This document shows positions 50,637 through 60,039 of a DNA stretch of 64,000 bases, piece by piece. The position numbers and the translations under genes are program-made. The notes beneath the pieces are model-generated. The model did no database searches and was not told the origin of the DNA. It was given only the letters and a program-made list of their open reading frames with translations. The DNA comes from Sediminivirga luteola (GTDB lineage: Bacteria; Actinomycetota; Actinomycetes; Actinomycetales; Brevibacteriaceae). How positions within the stretch are numbered: position 1 is the stretch's first letter; the number at the start of each line of letters is the position of its first letter. The stretch spans positions 62,001 to 126,000 of the forward strand of contig NZ_BMFY01000001.1 in NCBI RefSeq assembly GCF_014639315.1, given 5' to 3'.

Positions 50637-51827
50637 ATGAACGCGCATCCCGATCCCGGCGTCGCATCCGGGCCGGTCTCCGGTGCGTCCCCGGTCGCCG
50701 GGCTCAGCGGGACCGATGGAGCCGGCACGCTCGCCGCGGAGACGCCCGGTCCCTACGGGGCTCTTCCCGCCGGTCTGACCGGCGAACTGCCGCGGGACGT
50801 CAGGGAGCTGTTCTCCCGGATCCACGTCGTCTCCATCCCGATGGTGATGAGATTCCGTGGCGTGGACACCCGTACCGCGATGCTGCTGCGCGGGCCGGCC
50901 GGCTGGGCGGAGTTCTCCCCGTTCGAGGAGTATCCACCGCCAGAGGCCGCCCGGTGGTTCGCCGCGGCGCTCGAACGCGCCTACGTCCCCGGCCCCGCCG
51001 GAACGGTGCGCGACCAGGTGCCGGTCAACGCCACCGTCCCGTCCTGCGACCCCGAGGAGGTGCCGCGGGTGCTCGCGCGTTTCCCGGGGTGCACGACCGC
51101 CAAGGTCAAGGTGGCGCAGGCCGGCGTGCCGCTGGAAGCGGACATCGCGCGAGTCGCTGCCGTCCGCCGCGAGCTCGGCCAGGACGGCGTCATCCGGGTG
51201 GATGCCAACGGCGGGTGGTCCCTCGCCGAGGCGAAGCGGGCGCTGCGGCGCCTCGCGGAGTTCGGCCTGCAGTACGCAGAGCAGCCCTGCGCCGCGGTGG
51301 AGGACCTGGCGGCGTTGCGAGCGGAACTCGCCGAGGCGGGCATCGGCGTCCCCATCGCCGCCGACGAGTCGATCCGCCGGGCCGAGGACCCCATGAGGGT
51401 GGCACGCCTGCAGGCAGCGGACTACATCGTCGTCAAGGTCCAGCCGCTGGGCGGGATCGCTCAGGCCAGGCACATCGTCGCCCAGACCGGGCTGCCCGCG
51501 GTGGTGTCCTCGGCGCTGGACACCTCCATCGGCATCGCCGCCGGGGTGGAGCTGGCTGCGCTGCTGCCGCCCGGCCCGGACGGGGAACCGCTCGCCTGCG
51601 GCCTCGGCACGGTGGGACTGCTGCGCGGCGATGTCGCCGATCCCTCCCTGCGGCCCTCCGGCGGCATGCTCCCGGTCACCCGGCCGGACGCCGATGACGC
51701 CCTCCTGGAGCGCTACCGTGCCGATCCTGGCACAGCAGAGGCGTGGCTGGCTCGGGCGCAGGCATGCTGGGAGCTGATCCGTCGTACGCCGGGCGGGGAG
51801 GCCCGCGGTCACGACCACGCTTCGTGA
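50637..51827 (+). CDS. menC: o-Succinylbenzoate synthase
   Basis: Enolase-superfamily dehydratase making o-succinylbenzoate. 396 aa, including an N-terminal extension of about 55 low-complexity residues. Active-site positions: KVKVAQ (Lys pair, about 155-160), metal ligands in RVDANGGWS (about 186-194), YAEQPC (about 217-222) and IAADESIRR (about 239-247), and the second catalytic Lys in IVVKVQPLGG (about 264-273). Start set by the leaderless promoter. Confidence 0.93.
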   Translation: MNAHPDPGVASGPVSGASPVAGLSGTDGAGTLAAETPGPYGALPAGLTGELPRDVRELFSRIHVVSIPMVMRFRGVDTRTAMLLRGPAGWAEFSPFEEYPPPEAARWFAAALERAYVPGPAGTVRDQVPVNATVPSCDPEEVPRVLARFPGCTTAKVKVAQAGVPLEADIARVAAVRRELGQDGVIRVDANGGWSLAEAKRALRRLAEFGLQYAEQPCAAVEDLAALRAELAEAGIGVPIAADESIRRAEDPMRVARLQAADYIVVKVQPLGGIAQARHIVAQTGLPAVVSSALDTSIGIAAGVELAALLPPGPDGEPLACGLGTVGLLRGDVADPSLRPSGGMLPVTRPDADDALLERYRADPGTAEAWLARAQACWELIRRTPGGEARGHDHAS

Positions 51828-51846
51828 GGAAGGGAACCCAGTCGCG

Positions 51847-52707
51847 ATGACACAGTCCCCGGGGCCGCACCCCCACGCCCCGCAGCCGGGTCCGGGCAGG
51901 CCGCATCAGCACCCCGGATCCGGCGCAGCCGGAGAGGGTCCGCCGGGCGCATCCGGCGGCGGCGCACCGCAACATCCAGGCTACGGCCCGCCGGAGTTCC
52001 CTGCCGCAGGCGGATATGGCGGGCCGCTTCCCCCGTGGTCAGGTCCGGGCGGACCGCATGCCCCGGCCGGATCCGGCGCCGCGCCGGGACGTCCTTCCGG
52101 TGGCGCCGGACGGACTGGAAAGGCCGGGAACGGGCCGCTCATCATGGGCGTCTCCGGCGGGATCCTGCTCGCCGGCGGCATCGTGCTGATGGTCTTCGCG
52201 ATCCTCTCCTTCGTCCGGATCATCCCCCTGGGGGTGCTCCAGCAGGACGGCAGCCCCGGCGGCGACGCCCTCGCGCACACGGCTGCACCGGGTCGGATGA
52301 CCGCCGAACTCCAGGAAGGCCAGACCTACTTCATCTACCTGGCCCGCTCGGCTGCGGACCCGCGGGCCAGGTTCGATCAGCGCCCCGTGGTCACCGGGCC
52401 GTCCGGGGACCCCTATGAGAGCGGCCCGGCCACTGTCAGCTCGAACTCTGCCCTGCGGGGCACCGAGGCGACAGTGGAGGCTTCCTTCGTCGCCCGGGAG
52501 AGCGGGCTGCACACCATCGATGTGCCCCAGCCGGAGCCGGCGCAGACGGAGGTCACGGCGATCCTGACCCTGGGCGAATCGACCGGCGGTTTCCTCTCCG
52601 GGCTCTTCGGCACGGTGGGAAGCGTCTTCACCGCGATCGTCGCCGGCGCCCTCGGGCTGACGCTGCTGGTGGCCGGGGTGATCTGGGGTTTCGCGCGCCG
52701 CCGCTGA
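51847..52707 (+). CDS. Two-helix membrane protein of unknown function
   Basis: 286 aa. Residues 1-95 are Pro/Gly/His-rich and disordered. Helix 1 lies at about 99-122 (ILLAGGIVLMVFAILSFVRI). An extracytoplasmic domain of about 135 residues has a beta-rich look (QTYFIYLARSAADPRARFD, and DVPQPEPAQTEVTAILTLG). Helix 2 is at about 258-281, then a short basic tail RRR. Twenty bp after menC, so probably co-transcribed. No family name recognised. Confidence 0.7.
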   Translation: MTQSPGPHPHAPQPGPGRPHQHPGSGAAGEGPPGASGGGAPQHPGYGPPEFPAAGGYGGPLPPWSGPGGPHAPAGSGAAPGRPSGGAGRTGKAGNGPLIMGVSGGILLAGGIVLMVFAILSFVRIIPLGVLQQDGSPGGDALAHTAAPGRMTAELQEGQTYFIYLARSAADPRARFDQRPVVTGPSGDPYESGPATVSSNSALRGTEATVEASFVARESGLHTIDVPQPEPAQTEVTAILTLGESTGGFLSGLFGTVGSVFTAIVAGALGLTLLVAGVIWGFARRR

Positions 52708-52830
52708 GCCCGCCTTTCGGCCAGCCCCGGCGTGCCCAGTCCACGAGTGTCCAGCCCCAGGAATGCTCAATCCAGCGGGGGTGCGTCTGCCGTGCGTGTT
52801 CCGGCGAGTCGGGCGAGGGCGTCCTGTGGG

Positions 52831-54042
52831 CTAGCCCTGCGGGATGCGTTCGGCCAGGATCACCCGGTGGGCCGGGCCGATGCGGGTGTAGAACAACGTC
52901 GCGCTCCCCGGCCCATCCAGCCGCAGCTGCTTGCGGACCTGTTCCGGGACGATGTCCGCGCCCCGCTTCTTGATCTCCACCGTGCCGATGCCCTCCTCGC
53001 GCAGCCGGTCCCGCACGGCGCGCACGTTCATCGGCAGCACGTCCCGCACCTGCCAGACCGCCGCCAGGGGCGAGCGGACCAGCCGGTCGGAGCTCAGGTA
53101 GGCGATCGAGGGATGGAGCTGATGCGCTTCGAAGGGACCGGCCAGGGCGCCGACGAGTCCCGCCCGGATGATCGCGCCGTCGGGCTCGTAGAGATATCCG
53201 GCCGGCTCCCCGGCGGGCACATCACCCTGCGGCAGCTGTTCCTCGTTCAGTTCGATGCTCTCCCCGTCGCCGAGGACCAAGGCCGTCCGCCGGGCGGAGC
53301 CGTGGCGCGCCGCGCCGAACCACAGCGCCACCTCCACCACATCGCCGCCGTGCGAGACCCACTGCGCCTGCGCGTCCTCGGGGATCGCGTCGTGAGGCAG
53401 GGCCGGCCCGAGCTTGATGCCTGCCGCGCGCACCTCACGCGCCGCGCCGACGGCCCAGGACAGCGGCGGTGAGAACGCCTCGGGGTCGAACAGGCGCGCG
53501 GCCTCACCACGGCTGCGCCGGCCCCTCGCCTGCCGTCTGGCGGGGTCCAGCCACAGCCCGTCAGCCTGCCCCAGATCGAAGTCCTCTGCTGCGCCCTGCC
53601 GCGCGACGGCGTTGTCGAAGTGGCGCAGATTGAAGGTGGCGATGGCGGCGGTGACCTCATCGGCGTCCACGGCGGTGACCCGCGGCGCTAGCCCGGCCAG
53701 GGCCATCGCGTCCCCGCCGATTCCGCAGCCCAGATCCGCGATGTGCTCACAGCCGGCGGCCGTCAGCCGGTGGGCGTGCCTGGCGGCCACGGGGAGCCGG
53801 GTGGCCTGCTCCAGCCCGTCCCGGGTGAAGAGCATGTCCTGGGCGAACTCCCCGAACTTGGCCCTGGCCGCCTGCCGCAGCTGGGCCTGGGTGAGCGCGG
53901 CGGAGACCAGCGCGGGGGAGTGCCCCTCCTTCCGGAGGCGTTCGCCCTGTGCCAGCGAATCCGAGGAGCTGTATTCGCCGATCTCCATCAGCAGCCGGTA
54001 GCCCTCCGGCGTCAGCAGTTCCGCAAGTCCTTCCCTGTCCAC
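52831..54042 (-). CDS. Class I SAM-dependent methyltransferase with THUMP-like C-terminus
   Basis: 403 aa. Residues 1-85 are a helical N-terminal domain. SAM motif I reads IADLGCGIGGDAMALAGLAP (about 97-116), with VTAVDADEVT (about 118-127) binding the ribose. LWLDPARR (about 157-164) sits where the catalytic loop is expected. The C-terminal domain (about 320-403) with VEIKKRGADIVPEQVRKQL matches the THUMP-like domain of these proteins. Likely an RNA methyltransferase; target unknown. GTG start 7 nt after TAGGCT on the minus strand, leaderless. Confidence 0.82.
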   Translation of the reverse strand: MDREGLAELLTPEGYRLLMEIGEYSSSDSLAQGERLRKEGHSPALVSAALTQAQLRQAARAKFGEFAQDMLFTRDGLEQATRLPVAARHAHRLTAAGCEHIADLGCGIGGDAMALAGLAPRVTAVDADEVTAAIATFNLRHFDNAVARQGAAEDFDLGQADGLWLDPARRQARGRRSRGEAARLFDPEAFSPPLSWAVGAAREVRAAGIKLGPALPHDAIPEDAQAQWVSHGGDVVEVALWFGAARHGSARRTALVLGDGESIELNEEQLPQGDVPAGEPAGYLYEPDGAIIRAGLVGALAGPFEAHQLHPSIAYLSSDRLVRSPLAAVWQVRDVLPMNVRAVRDRLREEGIGTVEIKKRGADIVPEQVRKQLRLDGPGSATLFYTRIGPAHRVILAERIPQG

Positions 54043-54049
54043 CCGGTCA

Positions 54050-54055
54050 AGCCTA
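54050..54055 (-). promoter_or_regulatory. -10 box TAGGCT, leaderless start of the THUMP-like methyltransferase
   Basis: Minus-strand TAGGCT followed by seven bases and GTG; supports the GTG at 54042 as start. Confidence 0.55.
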
Positions 54056-54160
54056 CGCGTCCTGAGGGTCCTGGCGTGCGCGGTCTCCCGCGTCCGCGTC
54101 TGCTCGGGCGCGGGCCCGGTGCTCCTCGTCTGCTGGGGTCGTGCCCGCTGCGCGGAGGCC

Positions 54161-54166
54161 TAGACT
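54161..54166 (+). promoter_or_regulatory. -10 box TAGACT, leaderless start of ksgA
   Basis: TAGACT ends 7 nt before the GTG at 54174. A longer in-frame ATG at 54141 lies upstream of this box. Confidence 0.55.
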
Positions 54167-54173
54167 GCTGGAT

Positions 54174-55031
54174 GTGGATCTCCTTCTCACCCCCAATGAC
54201 ATCCGGCGCATCGCCGGGGCGCTCGATCTGAAGCCCACCAAGCAGTGGGGGCAGAACTTCGTGATCGACCCCAACACCGTGCGGCGGATCGTGGCGGCGG
54301 CAGGGGTGCGCGAGGGCGACCACATCGTCGAAGTGGGCCCCGGCATCGGCTCCCTGACCCTCGGTCTGTTGGAGGCCGGCTGCCGGGTCACCGCCGTGGA
54401 GATCGACCCCGCCCTGGCACGGGCTCTTCCCGAGACGGTCCGGGGCCGCAGCCCGGAGGCCGCCGCGCGCCTGCGGGTGCTGCATGCGGACGCCCTGCGC
54501 ATCACCCGGGACGAGCTCGCCGGCGGCGGGGCGGACCCGAGGGCGCTGGTGGCGAATCTGCCCTACAACGTCTCCGTACCGGTGCTATTGCATATGCTCG
54601 CAGAGGTCCCCGGGCTGGAACGCGTGCTGGTGATGGTGCAGGCCGAGGTGGCGGATCGGCTCGCCGCGCCGCCGGGCTCGCGCGTCTACGGCGTGCCCAG
54701 CGTGAAGGCCCAGTGGTACGCCGAAGTCAGCCGAGCCGGCTCGATCGGCAGGAACGTCTTCTGGCCGGCGCCTCGCGTCGACTCGGGTCTGGTCGCTTTC
54801 GACCGGCGCGAGCCTCCCGTCACGACCGCGTCGAGGCCGCAGGTCTTCGCGCTCGTGGACGCCGCGTTCGCGCAGCGCCGCAAGACCCTGCGCGCCGCGC
54901 TGTCCGGGCTCGCCGGGTCCGGCGAAGCCGCCGAGCGGGCACTTCGCGCCGCCGGAGTGGACCCGCGGGCGCGAGGCGAGCAGCTGCGGATCGAGGACTA
55001 CGCCCGCATCGCCGAGCAGCTCGCCGGCTGA
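54174..55031 (+). CDS. ksgA: 16S rRNA (A1518/A1519-N6)-dimethyltransferase KsgA/RsmA
   Basis: Dimethylates two adjacent adenosines in helix 45 of 16S rRNA. 285 aa. [20 protein letters not shown] (about 20-39), SAM motif [17 protein letters not shown] (about 52-68), [11 protein letters not shown] (about 71-81), and the catalytic [15 protein letters not shown] (about 129-143). The C-terminal helical domain is complete. ispE follows, a common ksgA-ispE pairing in actinobacteria. Confidence 0.96.
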   Translation: MDLLLTPNDIRRIAGALDLKPTKQWGQNFVIDPNTVRRIVAAAGVREGDHIVEVGPGIGSLTLGLLEAGCRVTAVEIDPALARALPETVRGRSPEAAARLRVLHADALRITRDELAGGGADPRALVANLPYNVSVPVLLHMLAEVPGLERVLVMVQAEVADRLAAPPGSRVYGVPSVKAQWYAEVSRAGSIGRNVFWPAPRVDSGLVAFDRREPPVTTASRPQVFALVDAAFAQRRKTLRAALSGLAGSGEAAERALRAAGVDPRARGEQLRIEDYARIAEQLAG

Positions 55032-55188
55032 GCGGCCCCGGCGGCAGCGCCCGGGTGGATGCTGAGCGCTCATCCCTGCTTGGTACGGTGGAGACATCGC
55101 ATGTGAGCGGCGACACATCCGCCCGATGCCGGGGCCCCAGCTGGCGTCGGCGGACATCGCCGGTACGGCCCGCCTGAGGGAGGCATGG

Positions 55189-56118
55189 ATGGCGCAGAGT
55201 TCCAGGACGCCGCGCGCCGTGACCGCGAGCGCCCCCGGCCGGATCACCCTCTCCCTCCGGGTGGGACCGCGCGCCGCCGACGGCTACCATCCCGTGGCGA
55301 GCGTCTTCCAGGCGGTCGGCCTGACGGACTACGTGACGGTCAAGCCCGCCGATGACTGGTCCGTGCACTACGACGGGCCCTTCGCCACTGACCGTCTCCC
55401 CGCCGACGAGACCGACCTGGCGATGCGCGCCGCTCGGCTGCTGGCCGGCCGCTTCGCGCGGGTGCGCCGGCCGTGCCGCATCGAGGTGGAGAAGAACATC
55501 CCGGCCGAGGCCGGCCTGGGCAGCGGCCCCGCCGATGCCGCCGCCACCCTCGTGGCCTGTGCCCAGCTGTGGGGTCTGGAGCTCAGCCGCGCCGAGCTGC
55601 ACGGCCTGGCCTCCGAGCTCGGCGCCGATGTGCCCTTCGCCCTGGCCGGCGGCACCGCCCTGGGCACCAGCCGGGGCGACCGGCTCACCACGCTGCTGTG
55701 CCGCGGCGCCTACACCTGGGTGCTCGTCCTCTCCGACGCCCGCCTGCCTACGCCGTCGGTGTACCGGCGGCTCGACGATCTGCGGGAGAGCCGGCGCATC
55801 CGCGATCCCGAGGCCGCACCGGACCTGCTCCAGGCGCTCGCCTCAGGCGACGCCGCGCATCTCGCCGCCGAGCTGGTCAACGACCTCGACCTTCCCGCCC
55901 GCAGGATGGCGCCCCTTGTCACCGATGTGCACCGGGCCGGACTCGAGGCCGGCGCCCTGGGCTCGGTGCTGACCGGATCCGGTCCCACCGTCGCGCTGCT
56001 GGCCCGGGACGCGGCGCACGCCCTGGAACTGTCCGTCATGCTCTCGGCCACGCCCGATGTGACCGCGGTGCTCAGAACCACCGGCCCCCGCCCGGGTGCT
56101 CGCGTGATGCGCCGGTGA
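55189..56118 (+). CDS. ispE: 4-diphosphocytidyl-2-C-methyl-D-erythritol kinase
   Basis: GHMP kinase of the MEP isoprenoid pathway. 309 aa. Substrate-site start ASAPGRITLSLRVGPRAADG (about 12-31). ATP loop PAEAGLGSGPADAAATLVA (about 105-123); the usual GGSSDAA is GSGPADAA here, with Pro at one Ser position. C-terminal LTGSGPTVALLA (about 262-273). ATG with GGGAGG 5-6 nt upstream; an in-frame ATG at 55126 lacks a site. Confidence 0.92.
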   Translation: MAQSSRTPRAVTASAPGRITLSLRVGPRAADGYHPVASVFQAVGLTDYVTVKPADDWSVHYDGPFATDRLPADETDLAMRAARLLAGRFARVRRPCRIEVEKNIPAEAGLGSGPADAAATLVACAQLWGLELSRAELHGLASELGADVPFALAGGTALGTSRGDRLTTLLCRGAYTWVLVLSDARLPTPSVYRRLDDLRESRRIRDPEAAPDLLQALASGDAAHLAAELVNDLDLPARRMAPLVTDVHRAGLEAGALGSVLTGSGPTVALLARDAAHALELSVMLSATPDVTAVLRTTGPRPGARVMRR

Positions 56119-56166
56119 GCGCCACTGGCACCTCCGCTGCTCGCGGCAGGTGCCAAGGCCGACGTC

Positions 56167-56198
56167 TTGACGTCGAGAAGCTTGGCCGAGGGTATTCT
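56167..56198 (+). promoter_or_regulatory. marR-type promoter, leaderless, with GACGTC/CTTGA-rich operator-like sequence
   Basis: -10 TATTCT (56193-56198) ends 6 nt before the ATG at 56205. A -35-like TTGACG (56167-56172) is 20 bp away, a long spacer. GACGTC occurs twice (56161-56166 and 56169-56174), next to CTTGACGTCGAGAAG, an imperfect dyad that could bind the MarR protein itself. Confidence 0.5.
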
Positions 56199-56204
56199 TG
56201 ATCC

Positions 56205-56690
56205 ATGGACGAAGTGGATCGGATCGTTGCGGCCTGGCGGCGCGAGCGGCCCGACCTCGAGGTCAGCCCGATGGAGATCCTCTCCCGGGTCTCGCGCCTG
56301 TCCCGGCAGCTGGACCTGGCGCGGAAGTCCACCTTCGCCCAGCACGGTCTGGAGGTGTGGGCCTTCGACGTGCTCTCGGCGCTCCGCCGCTCCGGTGAGC
56401 CGTACCAGCTCACCCCGTCCCAGCTGCTCACGCAGACCCTCGTCACCTCCGGGACGATGACCAATCGCATCGACCGCCTGGTGGCAGCCGGTCTCGTGGA
56501 GCGGCACCCGGACCCCTACGATCGCCGCGGAGTCCTGGTGCGCCTGACCGATGCGGGAAAGTCCAAGGTGGACAACTCCCTGCAGGACCTGCTGGTTCAC
56601 GAGCAGGAGCTCCTGGCGGGACTCACCGCGGCGCAGCGCAAGCGTCTGGCCGAGCTGCTGCGGAGCCTGTCGACCGGTTTCGAGAACTGA
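56205..56690 (+). CDS. MarR-family transcriptional regulator
   Basis: 161 aa winged-helix repressor. Helix-turn-helix SQLLTQTLVTSGTMTNRIDR (about 75-94), wing with the conserved DPYDRRGVLVRLT (about 104-116), and dimerisation helices at both ends. Ligand and targets unknown. It follows ispE on the same strand but has its own promoter, probably autoregulated. Confidence 0.93.
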   Translation: MDEVDRIVAAWRRERPDLEVSPMEILSRVSRLSRQLDLARKSTFAQHGLEVWAFDVLSALRRSGEPYQLTPSQLLTQTLVTSGTMTNRIDRLVAAGLVERHPDPYDRRGVLVRLTDAGKSKVDNSLQDLLVHEQELLAGLTAAQRKRLAELLRSLSTGFEN

Positions 56691-56974
56691 CCCTGCCCGG
56701 CGGATGCTCCGCGGCGCCCCGGGTGCTGCTGCGCGCATCACCGGCTGCGACGGGACCCGGTGTTGTCCGCGCCCGTGACGGGGTCGCCCCGCCTCACCCG
56801 TGTGGTCTGCGTCACAGCAGGCTGTATGCGAAATCCGTGAGGGCGGGCTTAAGGTTGGACTTGGCTGCATGGCAATAAGAGTGAGCGCCACAGCAGGCTC
56901 CACGGCGGCGGCAAGGGGAGTGCGGCCGGCCGCGGGCCCTCGGGCGCGAACACGAGACGATAGGACGTGAAGAC

Positions 56975-58144
56975 GTGGATCTGTTCGAGTATCAGGCGCG
57001 CGATCTGTTCGAGAAGCACGGCGTGCCCGTGCTCAAGGCCCTCGTGGCCGAGACCCCCGAGCAGGCCGAAGCCGCAGCGGAGCAGCTGGGAGGCGGCACC
57101 GTCGTGGTGAAATCCCAGGTGAAGATCGGCGGCCGCGGCAAGGCCGGCGGCGTGAAGCTGGCGAAGAACCCGCAGGAGGCGAAGGCGCGCGCCGAGGAGA
57201 TCCTCGGCCTGGACATCAAGGGCCACATCACGCGCAAGGTGATGATCGCCCAGGGCGCCGATATCGCCGAGGAGTACTACTTCTCCGTCCTCCTGGACCG
57301 CTCGAACCGCACGTACCTCGCCATGGCGTCCAAAGAGGGCGGCATGGAGATCGAGCAGCTCGCCGAAGAGCGCCCCGAGGCGCTGGCTAAGGTCCCGGTC
57401 TCCGCGCTGACCGGCATCGACGAGGCCAAGGCCGCGGAGATCGCCGAAGCAGCCGGCTTCGACGCCGAGACCGCCGCCAAGGTGGCTCCCGTCCTGCAGA
57501 GCCTGTGGACCGTCTTCGCCGAAGAGGACGCCACCCTCGTGGAGGTCAACCCGCTGGTGAAGACCGGCGACGGCGAGATCATCGCGCTGGACGGCAAGGT
57601 GTCCCTGGACGAGAACGCCGAGTTCCGGCAGCCCGGCCATGCCGAGCTCCACGACATCGACGCCACCGACCCCTTGGAGCTCAAGGCCAAGGAGCTCGAC
57701 CTCAACTACGTGAAGCTCGACGGCGAGGTCGGCATCATCGGCAACGGCGCAGGCCTGGTGATGTCCACCCTCGACGTCGTCGCCTACGCCGGCGAAGGCC
57801 ATGGCGGCGTGAAGCCGGCCAACTTCCTGGACATCGGCGGCGGCGCCTCCGCCGAGGTGATGGCCAACGGCCTGAGCGTGATCCTCTCCGACAGCCAGGT
57901 CAAGTCCGTGTTCGTGAACGTCTTCGGCGGCATCACCGCCTGCGACGCCGTCGCCAACGGCATCGTCAAGGCGCTGGAGATCCTCGGCGACGAGGCCACC
58001 AAGCCGCTCGTGGTCCGCCTGGACGGCAACAACGTGGAGGAGGGACGCCGCATCCTGCAGGATGCCGCGCACCCCCTCGTGACCCTCACCGAGACCATGG
58101 ACGGCGGCGCGGACAAGGCCGCCGAGCTGGCCGCCGCCAACTGA
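56975..58144 (+). CDS. sucC: Succinyl-CoA synthetase beta subunit (ADP-forming)
   Basis: TCA-cycle enzyme making ATP from succinyl-CoA. 389 aa. ATP-grasp domain with [17 protein letters not shown] (about 3-19), [18 protein letters not shown] (about 46-63), the [11 protein letters not shown] segment (about 98-108), and the CoA-ligase domain [19 protein letters not shown] (about 252-270). GTG start with GGACGTGAAG upstream. No clear promoter in the 284-bp upstream space; TTGGAC (56855) with TAAGAG (56876) is a weak candidate with short spacing. Confidence 0.96.
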   Translation: MDLFEYQARDLFEKHGVPVLKALVAETPEQAEAAAEQLGGGTVVVKSQVKIGGRGKAGGVKLAKNPQEAKARAEEILGLDIKGHITRKVMIAQGADIAEEYYFSVLLDRSNRTYLAMASKEGGMEIEQLAEERPEALAKVPVSALTGIDEAKAAEIAEAAGFDAETAAKVAPVLQSLWTVFAEEDATLVEVNPLVKTGDGEIIALDGKVSLDENAEFRQPGHAELHDIDATDPLELKAKELDLNYVKLDGEVGIIGNGAGLVMSTLDVVAYAGEGHGGVKPANFLDIGGGASAEVMANGLSVILSDSQVKSVFVNVFGGITACDAVANGIVKALEILGDEATKPLVVRLDGNNVEEGRRILQDAAHPLVTLTETMDGGADKAAELAAAN

Positions 58145-58183
58145 CCGCGCGAGTCTGCGAAGAGCTTAGGGAGAACAAGAGAC

Positions 58184-59080
58184 ATGTCGATTTTCCTCAA
58201 CAAGGATTCCCGCGTCATCGTCCAGGGCATCACCGGCGGCGAGGGCAGCAAGCACACCGCCCGCATGCTCGCGGCCGGCACCGCCATCGTCGGCGGGGTC
58301 AACGCCCGCAAGGTCGGCACCACCGTGACTCATAAGGACAAGGACGGCAACGACGTCGAGCTGCCGGTGTTCGGCACCGTCGTGGAGGCGATGGAGACGA
58401 CCGGCGCCGATGTCTCGGTCGCTTTCGTGCCGCCGGCGTTCGCCAAGGACGCCGCCAAGGAGGCCATCGACGCGGAGATCGGCCTGCTGGTGGTCATCAC
58501 CGAGGGCATCCCGGTGCAGGATTCTGCCGAGTTCTGGGCCTACGCCCAGCAGAAGGGCGGCAAGACCCGCATCATCGGCCCCAACTGCCCCGGCATCATC
58601 ACTCCGGAGGAAGCCCTGGCGGGCATCACCCCGGCGAACATCACCGGCAAGGGCCCCATCGGCCTGGTGTCGAAGTCCGGCACCCTGACCTACCAGATGA
58701 TGTACGAGCTGCGGGACATCGGATTCTCCACCGCCATCGGCATCGGCGGGGACCCGGTCATCGGCACCACCCACATCGACGCCCTGGAGGCCTTCGAGGC
58801 CGATCCGGAGACGCAGGCGATCGTGATGATCGGCGAGATCGGCGGCGACGCGGAGGAGCGCGCGGCGGAGTTCATCAAGCAGAACGTCACCAAGCCGGTC
58901 GTCGGCTACGTCGCCGGCTTCACCGCGCCGGAGGGCAAGACCATGGGCCACGCCGGCGCCATCGTCTCCGGCTCGTCCGGTACGGCGCAGGCGAAGAAGG
59001 AGGCCCTGGAAGCCGCGGGGGTCAAGGTCGGCAAGACCCCGTCCGAGACCGCGCGGCTCCTGCGCGAGCTGCTCGGCTGA
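58184..59080 (+). CDS. sucD: Succinyl-CoA synthetase alpha subunit
   Basis: Carries the phosphohistidine intermediate. 298 aa. CoA domain [20 protein letters not shown] (about 13-32); [11 protein letters not shown] (about 128-138); the active-site His in [20 protein letters not shown] (about 247-266). Cotranscribed with sucC (39 bp apart). Its last bases and stop are duplicated downstream. Confidence 0.97.
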   Translation: MSIFLNKDSRVIVQGITGGEGSKHTARMLAAGTAIVGGVNARKVGTTVTHKDKDGNDVELPVFGTVVEAMETTGADVSVAFVPPAFAKDAAKEAIDAEIGLLVVITEGIPVQDSAEFWAYAQQKGGKTRIIGPNCPGIITPEEALAGITPANITGKGPIGLVSKSGTLTYQMMYELRDIGFSTAIGIGGDPVIGTTHIDALEAFEADPETQAIVMIGEIGGDAEERAAEFIKQNVTKPVVGYVAGFTAPEGKTMGHAGAIVSGSSGTAQAKKEALEAAGVKVGKTPSETARLLRELLG

Positions 59081-59100
59081 GACGAGCCGGCTGAGACGAG
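59074..59100 (+). repeat. Tail duplication at the end of sucD
   Basis: CGGCTGAGACGAG, which includes the sucD stop, occurs at 59074-59086 and again at 59088-59100 (period 14). Confidence 0.7.
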
Positions 59101-59177
59101 CGCCCGTGCGCCCGCAGGCGGGACAGCGCCCCGCCACGGGGCTCCCCGCCACGGGCGGACAGAGCGTAGATCTGCGC

Positions 59178-59233
59178 ACGAGATGACGGCGCCTCCCCGG
59201 GGAACTCTCACCGGGGAGGCGCCGTCGTCTCGT
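59178..59233 (+). terminator. Strong terminator hairpin after sucD
   Basis: GACGGCGCCTCCCCGG (59185-59200) pairs perfectly with 59211-59226 around a 10-nt loop. The stem extends outward to about 23 bp with one G-U. The rest of the 371-bp space between sucD and uspA holds no gene or other clear element. Confidence 0.85.
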
Positions 59234-59430
59234 CTCATGTGCCCGTCGCCGCATGCAGCCTGTTCATCGGCGCACTGCCCGGCCATCCGCCGGGCAGCTG
59301 GTGAGCACGCTTCGCGACTTCCTCGCCATCCTGCGTGCCGGTGGGCAGGCCGGGCCGCGAGCGGGCTTCGCGGTGGGCGGGCCGGCGATGGTGCCAGCCG
59401 GGCAGCGTCGCGTCGCTTTCGCCAGCCGGC

Positions 59431-59457
59431 GTTCGCTCAGTCTGTGTTCGCTCAGTC
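59431..59457 (-). repeat. Tail duplication at the end of uspA
   Basis: The word GTTCGCTCAGTC (minus strand GACTGAGCGAAC, containing the uspA stop TGA) occurs at 59446-59457 and again just beyond the gene at 59431-59442 (period 15). Confidence 0.6.
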
Positions 59458-59844
59458 GGCCTTCACGGAGACGACCGGCTTGGACGAGCCCAGGATGATC
59501 CGCTGCGCGGTGGAACCCATGATGAGCTTGCCCACGGGAGAGCGCTTCCGGGAGCCGATCACGATGATCGACACGTCTGCGGTCTCTGCCGCCTGCAGGA
59601 TCTCCTCCGCAGCGTCGTTGCCGCGGACGTACTGCTTCAGGTCGAAGGCCACGCCGGACTTCTTGAGGATGTCCAGGACATGGTCCTTCTGCTGCTCCGT
59701 GGCGATGCCCGGGTCGTCGTGCTCCCGGCCCTCGCCGGCGTTGAGCACCAGGACGTCCTCACCGAACGCCTTGGCCTGCCGGATGCCGAAATGTACCGCG
59801 GCCTCACCTTCGGGGGTGGGGGAATAGCCGATCAGAACTGTCAT
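59452..59844 (-). CDS. Universal stress protein (UspA family)
   Basis: 130 aa single-domain Usp. TVLIGYSPTPEGEAAV at the N-terminus, and the ATP-binding signature G-X2-G-X9-G-S in GSRKRSPVGKLIMGSTAQ (about 96-113), so an ATP-binding member. AAAGGAGG precedes two successive ATGs; the second (5 nt away) has better spacing. A likely minus-strand -10, TATGAT (complement of 59926-59931), gives a leader of about 75 nt. Confidence 0.9.
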   Translation of the reverse strand: MTVLIGYSPTPEGEAAVHFGIRQAKAFGEDVLVLNAGEGREHDDPGIATEQQKDHVLDILKKSGVAFDLKQYVRGNDAAEEILQAAETADVSIIVIGSRKRSPVGKLIMGSTAQRIILGSSKPVVSVKAD

Positions 59845-60039
59845 CATGTCCTCCTTTGGAACGGCGGGCGGGCATCGGCGGGCCGCGCCGGCGTTCAGAC
59901 CGCGCCCCTGCGCACCGCCGCCTCCATCATATCCACGGATGCCGCTCTGACCAGGGGCATAGCGGGGACGAGTAGAGTCCCAGGTGATGGGACGACACCC
60001 GAGGCGGGGCCGCGCCGGCTCCGCGTGGAGGAGGAACGC

